Origin: Paraburkholderia sp. ZP32-5
GTDB lineage: Bacteria; Pseudomonadota; Gammaproteobacteria; Burkholderiales; Burkholderiaceae
Length of the DNA stretch: 64,000 nt
Assembly: GCF_021390495.1 (NCBI RefSeq)
Contig: NZ_JAJEJP010000001.1
Span: forward strand, 930,001 to 994,000
Direction: 5' to 3'
The notes under the pieces were generated by a model. That model was not told where the DNA came from. It did no database searches and worked only from the letters and a program-made list of their open reading frames with translations. Position numbers and translations under genes: made by a program. Below are positions 18,559 through 33,122 of this stretch, one piece after another (positions within the stretch are counted from its first letter, which is position 1; each line of letters starts with the position of its first letter).

Positions 18559-19674
18559 ATGGCAAGCCTTTCCATCCGTGACGTGTACAAGACCTACCCG
18601 AACGGGGTGCCGGTTCTGAAGGGTGTCAATATCGACATCGAAGACGGTCAGTTCCTGATTCTGGTCGGCGGCTCGGGCTGCGGTAAGTCGACGCTGCTCA
18701 ACATGATTGCCGGTCTCGAAACCGTGACCAAGGGCGAGATCCAGATCGACGGCAAGACGGTCAACAACCTGTCGCCGAAAGATCGCGATATCGCGATGGT
18801 GTTCCAGTCGTACGCGCTCTATCCGTCGATGACGGTGCGCGAAAACATTTCGTTCGGCCTGAATATCCGCAAGGTGCCGAAGCAGGAGCAGACGCAGATC
18901 GTCGAGCGCGTGTCGAACACGCTGCAGATCAAGCATCTGCTCGATCGCAAGCCGGGCCAGCTGTCCGGCGGCCAGCGTCAGCGCGTCGCGATGGGCCGTG
19001 CGCTCGCGCGCGACCCGGTGATGTTCCTGTTCGACGAGCCGCTGTCGAACCTCGACGCGAAGCTGCGTATCGAGATGCGCTCCGAAATCAAGCTGCTGCA
19101 TCAGCGTCTCGGCACGACGATCGTCTACGTGACGCACGACCAGATCGAAGCGATGACGCTCGGCGACCGCATCGCGGTGATGAAGGACGGCATCGTCCAG
19201 CAGTTCGGCGCGCCGCAGGACATCTACGATTCGCCGTCGAACCTGTTCGTCGCGGGCTTCATCGGCGCGCCGCCGATGAACTTCATCGAAGGCAAGCTGG
19301 TCGAGCAGGGCTCGGGCGTCGGCATCGAACTCGATACGGGTGTCGCGCGCAAGGTGCTGGTGCTGCCGTTCGAGTCGTCGAAGGTGCGCTCGCATATCGG
19401 CGCCAATGTGATTCTGGGCCTGCGTCCGGAGCGCATCACCGATGCGCGCGGCGCGCACGGCGACGACTCGAAGCTGCAGCCGGTCGACGTGCTGGTCGAT
19501 GTGATCGAGCCGACCGGTCCGGATACGCTGGTGTTCGCGCAGATCAACGGCAAGCGCGTGGTGAGCCGCGTGCACCCGGCATCGAACCCGCAGCCGACGA
19601 TGACCACGACGCTGCTGTTCGATACGTCGAAGGCGGTGCTATTCGATCCGAGCAATGAAGAGCGGATTGCGTAA
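18559..19674 (+). CDS. gtsD: ABC sugar transporter ATPase (MalK/UgpC/MsmK type)
   Basis: 371 residues. Walker A GGSGCGKST (~residue 37), Q-loop FQSYALYPSMTV, signature LSGGQRQR, Walker B VMFLFDEPLSNLD and switch HD in VTHDQIEA. The C-terminal ~130 residues form the OB-like regulatory domain (GLRPERITD). It energises the GtsBC channel from the cytoplasm. The ATG follows AGAGAAGAGGATTCACAGC. Last gene of the operon; terminator at 19702-19741. Confidence 0.93.
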   Translation: MASLSIRDVYKTYPNGVPVLKGVNIDIEDGQFLILVGGSGCGKSTLLNMIAGLETVTKGEIQIDGKTVNNLSPKDRDIAMVFQSYALYPSMTVRENISFGLNIRKVPKQEQTQIVERVSNTLQIKHLLDRKPGQLSGGQRQRVAMGRALARDPVMFLFDEPLSNLDAKLRIEMRSEIKLLHQRLGTTIVYVTHDQIEAMTLGDRIAVMKDGIVQQFGAPQDIYDSPSNLFVAGFIGAPPMNFIEGKLVEQGSGVGIELDTGVARKVLVLPFESSKVRSHIGANVILGLRPERITDARGAHGDDSKLQPVDVLVDVIEPTGPDTLVFAQINGKRVVSRVHPASNPQPTMTTTLLFDTSKAVLFDPSNEERIA

Positions 19675-19701
19675 GCGTTAGATCCTTCGCTTCGCAAAGG
19701 A

Positions 19702-19741
19702 AAAGCCCCATGCGTTGAATAGCGCATGGGGCTTTGTTTTT
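19702..19741 (+). terminator. terminator of the sugar ABC operon
   Basis: Stem AAAGCCCCATGCG / its complement after a 7-base loop (19702-19735), followed by GTTTTT. It can also work in the opposite direction for the LysR gene, whose stop is at 19800 (A-run precedes the stem). Confidence 0.9.
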
Positions 19742-19799
19742 GGGTGCGGCGCGCGCGGTGCGTGCGGGCGCCAACGCCAACGACGTCAACGCCAACGCG

Positions 19800-20720
19800 T
19801 TATGCCGCGTCCTCCAGACTCAGGTCCGGATTGTTGCGCGCGAGTTCGCTGACCCATTCGATGAACGCGCGCAGCCGCGAACTCAGATTGCGGCGGTGCG
19901 CGTAGAGGACCGACAGCGGCGTGCCGGGGCTCGTGTAGTTGCCGAGAATTTCCTGCAACGCGCCTTGCTCGATCAGCTCGGCGACCATGAAGCGCGACGG
20001 CTGGATGATGCCGTGGCCGAGCACGGCCGCGCCGATGTACACGGAGCCGTCGTTGACCGCGAGCGTGCTCGTCATCTGTACCCGTTCGATTTCGCCGTTC
20101 ACCTGATATTCGAACGGGAAAGTCTTGCCGCTGCGCGCGGACACGTAGTTCACCGCGCGATGTTCGGCGAGTTCTTCGAGCGTGGTGGGGGTGCCGAACT
20201 TCTCCAGATATGCGGGCGATGCGCACGTGACGATCCGCGCGAGCCCGATACGCCGCGCGACGAGGCTCGATTCCTCGGGCGTGCCCATGCGGATCACGCA
20301 ATCGACACCGTCCTGGATCAGGTCGATATTGCGATCCGCGAGACCGAGGCGCACGTCGATTTGCGGATACTGGCGGTAGAAGTCGTCGAGCGCGGGCAGC
20401 AGCAGCGCGCGCGCAAGCGTGCCGGACGTATCGACGCGAATCGTGCCGGCCGGATTCTCGCGCTTGTTCGACAGCGACGATTCGGCGTCGGCGACATCCG
20501 CGAGAATCGTCACGCAGCGTTCGTAGAACGCCGCGCCGTCTTCGGTCACGCTGACCTGGCGGGTCGAGCGGTTCAGCAACCGCACGCCGACGTGTTCTTC
20601 GAGTGCCTGGATCGTGCGGCTGACCTTTGCGCGTGGCAGGTCGAGCGATTCGGATACTTTGGTGAAGCTGTTCGCTTCGACCACACGCGTAAATATCTCC
20701 ATCGCTTCGAAACGGTCCAT
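19800..20720 (-). CDS. LysR-family transcriptional regulator
   Basis: 306 residues. The N-terminal winged helix-turn-helix is MDRFEAMEIFTRVVEANSFTKVSESLDLPRAKVSRTIQALEEHVGVRLLNRSTR (first ~60 residues), followed by the substrate-binding effector domain (about residues 90-295). It belongs to the common CrgA/DsdC-like branch with the NRSTR..SVTEDG motif. The target is unknown; the GST gene lies upstream in the same orientation with a 195-base gap. Confidence 0.92.
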   Translation of the reverse strand: MDRFEAMEIFTRVVEANSFTKVSESLDLPRAKVSRTIQALEEHVGVRLLNRSTRQVSVTEDGAAFYERCVTILADVADAESSLSNKRENPAGTIRVDTSGTLARALLLPALDDFYRQYPQIDVRLGLADRNIDLIQDGVDCVIRMGTPEESSLVARRIGLARIVTCASPAYLEKFGTPTTLEELAEHRAVNYVSARSGKTFPFEYQVNGEIERVQMTSTLAVNDGSVYIGAAVLGHGIIQPSRFMVAELIEQGALQEILGNYTSPGTPLSVLYAHRRNLSSRLRAFIEWVSELARNNPDLSLEDAA

Positions 20721-20915
20721 GGTCTGCCTTGTGAGTGGTGAGCCGGGGCAAGGGCGGGACGCGCTTGCGAAAAGACGAAGTCTACCGCGAGGAAAACGTG
20801 TTGTCTCCGAGGGGGCGGCCGTGGTGCGCGCCTGCCCGCTGCGGTCGTTGCTGTTGGTATCGCCGCCGCGCCCGCTTTCGCCGGATTCGTCGGGTTTGTC
20901 GTGTCCTTGCCGTGC

Positions 20916-21575
20916 TCAGTCGCGATCGGGCGCGCCAAGCGGAAAGAACGATCGATACGGTCGCGCTTCGTCGACCGCGCGCGCGAACGACGGCCGCGCG
21001 AGCAGCCGCTGCCGATAGGCATGTACGTGCGTGAAGGCCGGATCGATCGCATGCGTCCAGTCGGCGTAGAACAACGACGGCGCGGCGGCGCAGTCCGCGA
21101 GGCTGAAGCTCATGCCGGCGGCCCATTCGCGCCCGGCCATGTGCTGGTCGAGCCATGCATAGGCGGTCTCAAGCGCGGCGCGCGCATCGGCGACGCCGCG
21201 CGGGTCGTGCTCCGTGTCGGCGCGCAGGCTGTCGTAGACGATCCGTTGCACTGGCGTCGAAATGTAGTTGTCGAAGAAGCGATCCATGCCGCGCACGTCG
21301 AGCGCCGCGCGCGGGTCGGCGGGCACCAGTGCGACGGGGCCCGGATAATGCAGGCCCAGATATTCGATGATGATGCTCGACTCGACCACGGTCCGGCCGT
21401 CATCGACGAGTATCGGAAAGCGCTTCAGCGGCCATCGCGCGGCGAGTTCGGCCATGGCGCTGGGGTTGTCGGGCGCGAGCACGCGCATCTCGAACGGCGT
21501 GTCGTTTTCGTAGAGCGCGATCAGCGCCTTCTGGCAGTACGAAGAGAACGGGTGGGCAAACAGTTGCAGGGGCAT
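20916..21575 (-). CDS. glutathione S-transferase family protein
   Basis: 219 residues. Thioredoxin-fold N-domain: MPLQLFAHPFSSYCQKALIALYE, with Ser/Cys near the glutathione site and the RFPILVDDGRTVVESSIIIEYL signature (cis-Pro and VESSII). An all-helical C-domain follows (GMSFSLADCAAAPSLFYADW). The ATG at 21575 was chosen because GGAGG lies 8 bases upstream; an in-frame GTG nearer that site is too close. The natural substrate is unknown. It is not a zeta-class maleylpyruvate isomerase by motif. Confidence 0.9.
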   Translation of the reverse strand: MPLQLFAHPFSSYCQKALIALYENDTPFEMRVLAPDNPSAMAELAARWPLKRFPILVDDGRTVVESSIIIEYLGLHYPGPVALVPADPRAALDVRGMDRFFDNYISTPVQRIVYDSLRADTEHDPRGVADARAALETAYAWLDQHMAGREWAAGMSFSLADCAAAPSLFYADWTHAIDPAFTHVHAYRQRLLARPSFARAVDEARPYRSFFPLGAPDRD

Positions 21576-21709
21576 CGCGATCACCTCCGGTGGTTGCAGC
21601 GAACGGTGCGCGGGTGACGACGCTCACGGCGGTCACAGCGCGACGGCCACAGCGGCCGTTTACCTGACGACGAGCAGCGATGGCGAAAATCGACAGTCCC
21701 TCAGCCCGT

Positions 21710-22489
21710 TCAGCCCTTCGTTTGACCCGCCGCTTGAACCCCATGCGACGGCAACGCTCCCGGCTGCAGCAGCACGACCACCGCACCCGCGCCACCGTCG
21801 TGCGGGCGCGCCTGGCAGAACGCGATGACCTCGGATTTCTGCACGAGCCACGCGCGCACCTTGCCCTTCAATACCGGTTCCTTGCCGATCGACCCCAAAC
21901 CCTTGCCATGGATCACGCGCAGGCAGCGCAAGCCGCGCTTCACCGATTCGCGGATGAATTCCGCGAGCGCTTCGCGCGCTTCCTCGCGCCGCATGCCGTG
22001 CAGGTCGATCTGCGCCTGCACGATCCAGTCGCCGCGCCGCAGTTTGCGCACGACGTCGCGGCTCACGCCGGGGCGGCAATACGACAGCGTTTCATCGGTT
22101 TCGAGCAGCACTTCGGGATCGAACTCGTCGGAAATCGCTTCGTGCAGCACCGCCTCTTCGTCGAGCAAGGTTTGCACCGGCAGCGGCGGCGGGGGATTGC
22201 GCGTCACCGATGCGCGCGGCGGCACTGCGAGCGGCGCGACTTCGCCGATTTCGCGGCGGAACATATCGGCGTCGGCCGCCGCTTCGCGCTGGGCCGCTTT
22301 CGCGACGGCCTGTTCGCGTTCGCGCCGCTGCGCATCGCCTTTTAGCGCGTCGCGCAGCGCGCCCAAGCCGGCAAGTCCACTCGTGCGCTCGAGCTTCGGC
22401 GCGACGGCGGGCGCGGCCGCTTCAGGCGCGGGCCGCGCAGCGGTGCGCGGGCGTTTCGGTTCGTTCGGATGTGGCTGATTCTTCGGCAT
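21710..22489 (-). CDS. Smr domain-containing protein (MutS2 C-terminal-like)
   Basis: 259 residues. The N-terminal half (1-150) is Ala/Pro/Arg-rich, charged and probably flexible. The Smr domain occupies ~165-245: IDLHGMRREEAREALAEFI, the LDLHG-type motif, and LRCLRVIHGKGLGS, the HGKG motif. Smr domains of this YdaL-like type have nicking or RNA endonuclease activity in other bacteria. The start at 22489 (MPKNQPHPNEPKRP) fits relatives, but no strong ribosome site is seen; an in-frame start at 22555 is possible. Confidence 0.85.
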   Translation of the reverse strand: MPKNQPHPNEPKRPRTAARPAPEAAAPAVAPKLERTSGLAGLGALRDALKGDAQRREREQAVAKAAQREAAADADMFRREIGEVAPLAVPPRASVTRNPPPPLPVQTLLDEEAVLHEAISDEFDPEVLLETDETLSYCRPGVSRDVVRKLRRGDWIVQAQIDLHGMRREEAREALAEFIRESVKRGLRCLRVIHGKGLGSIGKEPVLKGKVRAWLVQKSEVIAFCQARPHDGGAGAVVVLLQPGALPSHGVQAAGQTKG

Positions 22490-22649
22490 ATCGGCAGTAC
22501 ACGCGGGAAGGTCGATCGGTGGTGCGGGGCGGGCCCCGCGATGCATCAGGCGCATCGGTTTGCGGGCGAATCAATGGTTAACGCGCGAAACCACGCGGCG
22601 ATCGCAGCCGCGAAAGCTCGCCAACATGCGACGCAAACGCGATGAGCAC

Positions 22650-22683
22650 AAAAAAGGCCGCCAGCTTTTCAGCCGCGGCCTTT
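22650..22683 (-). terminator. terminator of trxB
   Basis: AAAGGCCGC (22653-22661) pairs with GCGGCCTTT (22675-22683) around a 13-base loop. On the minus strand the stem is followed by T6. It lies about 105 bases past the trxB stop. Confidence 0.75.
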
Positions 22684-22787
22684 ATCTGCAATCGAGACGG
22701 CCGGGCTTTGCCCCACCGCCATTTTACCGTCGCACTCGCTGTCGTGATCCGACGTGGTGATCCCGCGTCGTGATCACGCGCCGCGGA

Positions 22788-26452
<3,665 letters not shown>

Positions 26453-26627
26453 GCCTCGGATCTTTGCCGCCGACCTTTGCCGCCGCTGTCGCGCCCCGGA
26501 ACCGCTCGATACGGCTCGATAACGCGTGACTCGGCGCGTGACACCGAGAGGCCGCTCACGCTCACTGTTCCCACGGCACACCGCTCCGGCGCAGCCCTTC
26601 ACCGAATCCAATCAACGGAGAAACCCT

Positions 26628-27359
26628 ATGCACGCATTCGCACAGCAGGATGCTCGAAAGCGTCAATCTGGCGGCCTCGATCAGCTCGTGCGCCGTTTCG
26701 CGCACGGCGCTGCCAGCCTCGCGATCGGCGCGTCGCTGCTCATCGCCTCGCAGGCATTCGCGAGTGGTACCGAGCAATTGAAGGCATTCGTCGCGCAGGT
26801 TCATTCGGCACGCGGCACCTTCGTACAGCAGGAAGTGCGCGCGCCGAGCAAGGCGCAAAGCGCGAGCGGCGCGCTCCCCACCATGGGCGCGAACAAGCCG
26901 ACCACGTCGAGCGGTTCGTTCACGTTCGCGCGGCCCGGCAAATTCATCTGGCAATACGAAAAGCCCTATTCGCAATTGCTGCAGGCGGACGGCGACAAGC
27001 TGTACGTGTACGACAAGGATCTGAACCAGGTCACCGTGCGCACGCTCGGCAATGCGCTCGGCGCGAGCCCGGCGGCGATCCTGTTCGGCAGCAACGATCT
27101 CGACAAGAACTTCACGTTGCATGACGCGGGCGTGAAGGCCGGCATCGACTGGCTCGAACTGACGCCCAAGGCGAAGGACACGCAATTCGAGCGCGTCGGC
27201 ATTGGCTTCAAGGACGGCAATCTCGAAGCGATGGAATTGCACGATGTGTTCGGCAACGTGACGTTGCTGACGTTCTCCAACATTCAGAAGAATCCACAAT
27301 TGCCGGCCGACACGTTCAAGTTCACAGTGCCGAAGGGCGCGGATGTGATCAACGGGTAA
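26628..27359 (+). CDS. lolA: outer-membrane lipoprotein carrier LolA
   Basis: 243 residues. An unusually long basic N-region precedes the signal peptide core ([17 protein letters not shown], cleavage near residue 45). The mature part begins [24 protein letters not shown], typical of LolA, and has [36 protein letters not shown]. It ferries lipoproteins across the periplasm from LolCDE to LolB. ATG 26628 has AACGGAG upstream. A terminator follows at 27405-27431. Confidence 0.94.
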   Translation: MHAFAQQDARKRQSGGLDQLVRRFAHGAASLAIGASLLIASQAFASGTEQLKAFVAQVHSARGTFVQQEVRAPSKAQSASGALPTMGANKPTTSSGSFTFARPGKFIWQYEKPYSQLLQADGDKLYVYDKDLNQVTVRTLGNALGASPAAILFGSNDLDKNFTLHDAGVKAGIDWLELTPKAKDTQFERVGIGFKDGNLEAMELHDVFGNVTLLTFSNIQKNPQLPADTFKFTVPKGADVING

Positions 27360-27404
27360 GCTCGATCGTTGGCGTGACAAGTTCGCGCTATACGAATGGC
27401 GACG

Positions 27405-27431
27405 AAGCCGCGCCTTCGAGCGCGGCTTTTT
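27405..27431 (+). terminator. terminator of lolA
   Basis: AAGCCGCGC / GCGCGGCTT stem (27405-27413 with 27420-27428) with a 6-base loop CTTCGA, followed by TTT, about 45 bases past the lolA stop. It separates lolA from the downstream genes, although rarA normally follows it. Confidence 0.85.
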
Positions 27432-27663
27432 GTTGGCGCGGCGGCGGCCACCATAGCGGATGGTCGGCTGTTTCAGCAGACCTCATCGATTAGTGCGAGA
27501 CTGGAACGCGCGGTATTTCACGTATGGGTTGGTGTAAGCGTTCCGAAACTTCCAGGCTTTTGTCTGCACTATTTGACATTTTTTTGCTGCGACGCAACAA
27601 GATAACGCCTACACTGGTCGAAGTCAGTAGTTGCTTCGAATGTTTGGAAGGGTGAGGCATGTC

Positions 27664-27888
27664 ATGAACTTGTCTTCGGTACAGAATTTACGGTCGTCCC
27701 CGTCGCTGCATGTTTTCGAGCAGGAAGGCGGCTGGCATTGGGGTATCACGGTTCCGCGGGCAGTCGGCAGCGGCTTCAAGGTCGTCGCCTACAGCGAGGA
27801 AACGTTTAGCGACGAAGCCGAGGCTCATCGGGAAGGCAATCGTGCGCTCGCGCGGTTTTCCGATGCGCCCGCGTATGAGCGGCAATAA
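27664..27888 (+). CDS. small conserved-looking protein of unknown function
   Basis: 74 residues starting MNLSSVQNLRSSPSLHVFEQ. ATG 27664 has GGGTGAGG 8 bases upstream, a convincing ribosome site. The sequence EGGWHWGITVPRAVGSGFKVVAYSEETFSDEAEAHREGNRAL reads as a compact soluble alpha/beta protein, with no signal peptide or membrane span. I do not recognise a family. It has its own terminator-flanked position between lolA and an AT-richer patch. Confidence 0.65.
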   Translation: MNLSSVQNLRSSPSLHVFEQEGGWHWGITVPRAVGSGFKVVAYSEETFSDEAEAHREGNRALARFSDAPAYERQ

Positions 27889-27987
27889 AAGCGAAATACG
27901 CTGGTAAAGGGATTGTCCCTATATACAGATTTAACTCTGATGCATTTTGCGGCGAAATGTGTATCGAATTAAAGCGTAACCAATTCA

Positions 27988-28013
27988 ATATGCAAAAAAT
28001 TGCATATGTTTTT
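27988..28013 (+). repeat. 8-bp AT-rich inverted repeat followed by T5
   Basis: ATATGCAA / TTGCATAT around AAAA (27988-28007), then GTTTTT. It could be a weak terminator for the 74-residue gene or a binding dyad. It lies in an AT-richer stretch (about 27889-28072) that contrasts with the GC-rich surroundings. A smaller dyad AGGGA-TTG-TCCCT is at 27908-27920. Confidence 0.5.
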
Positions 28014-28072
28014 GACTTTGAGAGGATCACAGGGATAATAAGCTGATCCTTTCAAGACATTTCGCTTTTACC

Positions 28073-28300
28073 TTGACTTTCGCAGAATACGAAACCACGC
28101 ACCCATTAAGCGTGGAGCTGGACGGTGTGAACTATGCCGGTACCTACCGTGTGATGACGGGCTCCGTCGTCGTTCATTTCGAAAACGAAACCAAATTCGC
28201 GTCGTACGCGCCGAACCGCCCAGAGACTGTGGCGCGTTGGCTGCTGACGGACCTTTGTCGCAAAGTCGAATCCCGCAAGCGTAAAGCGGCGAAAAGATAA
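28073..28300 (+). CDS. small protein of unknown function, non-ATG start
   Basis: 75 residues if read from TTG 28073 (then TFAEYETTHPLSVELDGVNYAG, TYRVMTGSVVVHFENETKFASYA and a very basic tail SRKRKAAKR). The composition looks coding: two beta-rich stretches and a Lys/Arg C-terminus. There is no ribosome site before TTG 28073. AGGG lies 8 bases before an in-frame CTG at 28043, so translation may start there. The frame is closed by TGA at 28019. The region 28023-28050 can fold (AGGATCA / TGATCCT) over that AGGG. Family unknown. Confidence 0.5.
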   Translation: MTFAEYETTHPLSVELDGVNYAGTYRVMTGSVVVHFENETKFASYAPNRPETVARWLLTDLCRKVESRKRKAAKR

Positions 28301-28464
28301 GGCCGTAAATCGGTTTCAGCCGGCGAGAAAAAAGACGCGCTTTTTACGGCGCGCTATCACAGCGATATCGGCCATTCAGGAATTAGCGCATCAGCTGCTT
28401 TTAGTGCGAGTGCGCTGGAAAAATCCGACAAATACGCGATCCTTTCCGATGCCGGCGCCGCAAT

Positions 28465-28495
28465 GCGGTCCGCCAGATACGAACTGGCGGACCGC
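28465..28495. other. strong 12-bp hairpin downstream of the NCS1 permease gene
   Basis: GCGGTCCGCCAG (28465-28476) and CTGGCGGACCGC (28484-28495) around a 7-base loop. It lies between the ends of two convergent genes. It lacks a T-run on either strand, so it may be a weak terminator or an mRNA 3'-end stabiliser. Confidence 0.55.
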
Positions 28496-28538
28496 GCTCT
28501 TTGCAATTCCTCCGCGCGAAAGCGCGCCGGCAAATCAG

Positions 28539-29855
28539 TTACGCGTAAGCGGTTTTGCGCGTGGACACGAACACGAAGTAGCACAGTGCGCCGATCGCGA
28601 GCGAAGGCAGCGTCGCGCCGAGATTCGGCAGCCACTGATTGATCACCTGGTACGCGCCGATGCCGATTGCCCACGCGATGAACGCGCTCAGATGCCAGCC
28701 GCCCGAGAAGCCATAGCGGCCGCGCACGTCGGCGAGTACGGTAGCTTCGATGCGGCGCTTGCGCACGACGAAGTGATCCATCAGCACGACGCCGAACAGC
28801 GGCGCGAACACCGAACCGATCAGCAGCAGGAAGTTCTGATACTTCGCCATCGGCACGAGCAGCGCGATCAGCGTGCACAGCGCGCCGAACGCGGCCGACA
28901 GCAACGGCACGCTTGCGCGCGTCCAGAACGTGCCGGTCGAGACCGCGGCCGAATGGATGTCGGCGAATGCGTTGTCGATTTCGTCGATCAGGATCAGCAG
29001 CAGCGCGAGACCGCCGCCGGCCTGTGCGAGCGCGCCGGTCAACAGCGCATCGCCGCCGCCCGCCGCGAGGCCGTAGATCGCGCCGATCGCATAGAACCAG
29101 ATGTTCGCGATGCCGTAGCCCGCGAGCGTGCCGCGGAACGTGTCGCCGGCGCGGCGGCCGAAGCGCGTGTAGTCGGCGATCAACGGCAGCCACGACAGCG
29201 GCATCGCGACCACGAGGTCGATTGCGCCGCCGAACGACATTTCGCCGGTGCCCGGACGACGCATCATGTCCGCGAGATTGTGGCGCGCGAGCAGGTTCCA
29301 CGTGAGCCACAGCGCGCCGGCGAGCAGCAGCCAGATGCCCCAGGTACGCAGAAAGCGCCGCACGAACGACAGCGGACCGCTGATCGCGAGCAGCGTCGCG
29401 AGCACGCCGAAGATCACGGTCCACACGAGCGGCATCGACAGGCCGAATGCCTGCTTCGCGAGCGCGTCGGCGGAATCGCGCATCACGATCACCTCGAACG
29501 AGCCCCAGCCGACCAGTTGCACCATGTTCAGCACCGCCGGCACCGACGCGCCGCGCACGCCGAGCGTCGGACGCAGCGACGACATCGCCGCGAGTCCGGT
29601 GTCGGTGCCGATCACGCCCGCGAGCGCGAGCAGCACGACGCCGATCACACTGCCGAGCGCGATCGCGACGAGCGCGTGCGGCAGCGACAGCCCCGGCACC
29701 AGCAGCGCGCCCGCCTGCGCGACGAGCAGGCCGATGCCGAGCGAGAACCACAGCGCGAACGCGTCGCTGGTGCGAAACTCGCGCCGCGCTTCGGGCACCG
29801 GCGTGAGCGGCGCGTAGGTGGAACCGGCTTCGCCGGCGACTGAATCTTGTGCCAT
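28539..29855 (-). CDS. NCS1-family nucleobase permease (CytX/CodB-like)
   Basis: 438-residue integral membrane protein with about 12 hydrophobic segments. After a polar N-terminus comes FALWFSLGIGLLVAQAGALLVPGLSL, then GSVIGVVLLALAGVIGTDTGLAAM and LVGWGSFEVIVM, the helix 1-3 region of cytosine/allantoin permeases; VAMPLSWLPLIADYTRFGR is also typical. CytX members are placed with hydroxymethylpyrimidine (thiamine) uptake, but I see no TPP riboswitch upstream, so the substrate may be cytosine or another base. It is oriented against the neighbouring lolA and rarA genes. Confidence 0.85.
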   Translation of the reverse strand: MAQDSVAGEAGSTYAPLTPVPEARREFRTSDAFALWFSLGIGLLVAQAGALLVPGLSLPHALVAIALGSVIGVVLLALAGVIGTDTGLAAMSSLRPTLGVRGASVPAVLNMVQLVGWGSFEVIVMRDSADALAKQAFGLSMPLVWTVIFGVLATLLAISGPLSFVRRFLRTWGIWLLLAGALWLTWNLLARHNLADMMRRPGTGEMSFGGAIDLVVAMPLSWLPLIADYTRFGRRAGDTFRGTLAGYGIANIWFYAIGAIYGLAAGGGDALLTGALAQAGGGLALLLILIDEIDNAFADIHSAAVSTGTFWTRASVPLLSAAFGALCTLIALLVPMAKYQNFLLLIGSVFAPLFGVVLMDHFVVRKRRIEATVLADVRGRYGFSGGWHLSAFIAWAIGIGAYQVINQWLPNLGATLPSLAIGALCYFVFVSTRKTAYA

Positions 29856-30125
29856 CTGATGTTGTTCCTGTTGGTGTTGCTGTGAACCTTGCCGTGGTAT
29901 CCGCGCGGTACGCCGTTTGCGGGGCAGCGTGTGCCCGGCACGCGCCGTGCGGCCATCACCCGGCCGCCGTGACTGTCATAATGCAGGACGTTGCCCGCGT
30001 CTTCACCTGGGCTTTGCCTGTGCCTCGCCTTTGCGCGCAAGGCTTTGCGCTTGTCCGGCCTGCCGTCGCGCTGCCCTGCGGCGCCCGCGAATGACTGGAA
30101 AAGCCGAGATTATCCCCAAAACGTC

Positions 30126-32811
<2,686 letters not shown>

Positions 32812-32871
32812 ACGTCGCTGGCGGCGTCCAGGCCTCTCGGAAAGTTTTTAGAAGTTTTTTCGCCGAGGGGC

Positions 32872-32901
32872 TTGGAGAACTGATTCGAACTGTTTTATAA
32901 T
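32872..32901 (+). promoter_or_regulatory. probable promoter of tRNA-Ser
   Basis: TTGGAG (32872-32877), an 18-base spacer and a perfect TATAAT (32896-32901). Transcription would start near 32908, about 55 bases before the tRNA. An AT-rich run upstream (32841-32860) could serve as an UP-like element. Confidence 0.65.
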
Positions 32902-32962
32902 CTTTTTCTCCCGAGCAACGACCCGCTTGGATCCGACAAAGCAATAGCCAGTTGGAATACCC

Positions 32963-33053
32963 GGAAAGGTGGCAGAGTGGTCGAATGTACCTGACTCGAA
33001 ATCAGGCGTACGGTTTCCCCGTACCGTGGGTTCGAATCCCACCCTTTCCGCCA
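32963..33053 (+). tRNA. tRNA-Ser (anticodon CGA)
   Basis: 91 bases with encoded CCA. The acceptor stem GGAAAGG pairs with CCTTTCC (33043-33049), with discriminator G. The anticodon loop CTCGAAA gives CGA, reading UCG. The long variable arm (CGTACGG...CCGTACC) is typical of class II serine tRNAs, and the T-arm contains GTGGGTTCGAATCCCAC. Confidence 0.97.
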
Positions 33054-33061
33054 AATTCATC

Positions 33062-33095
33062 AAAAAGCCCCTGATTGAAAAATCAGGGGCTTTTT
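33062..33095 (+). terminator. terminator of tRNA-Ser
   Basis: 15-bp perfect stem, AAAAAGCCCCTGATT (33062-33076) with AATCAGGGGCTTTTT (33081-33095), GAAA loop, followed by GTTTTT. It is bidirectional in form, so it also ends the minus-strand TetR transcript (stop at 33123). Confidence 0.95.
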
Positions 33096-33122
33096 GTTTT
33101 TGGGCTATCAACGGGCAAAACG

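Noticed and set aside
19763..19799. GCCAAC/GTCAAC hexamer run before the LysR stop
   Set aside because: Short, degenerate and noncoding, with no symmetry or link to a known element.
20916..21575. Glutathione S-transferase as the missing maleylpyruvate isomerase
   Set aside because: It lacks the zeta-class SSCSxR motif and is 12 kb from the catabolic cluster.
29856..30125. TPP riboswitch upstream of the NCS1 (CytX-like) permease
   Set aside because: The minus strand lacks CTGAGA and the ACCTGATCTGG-type element required for a THI box.
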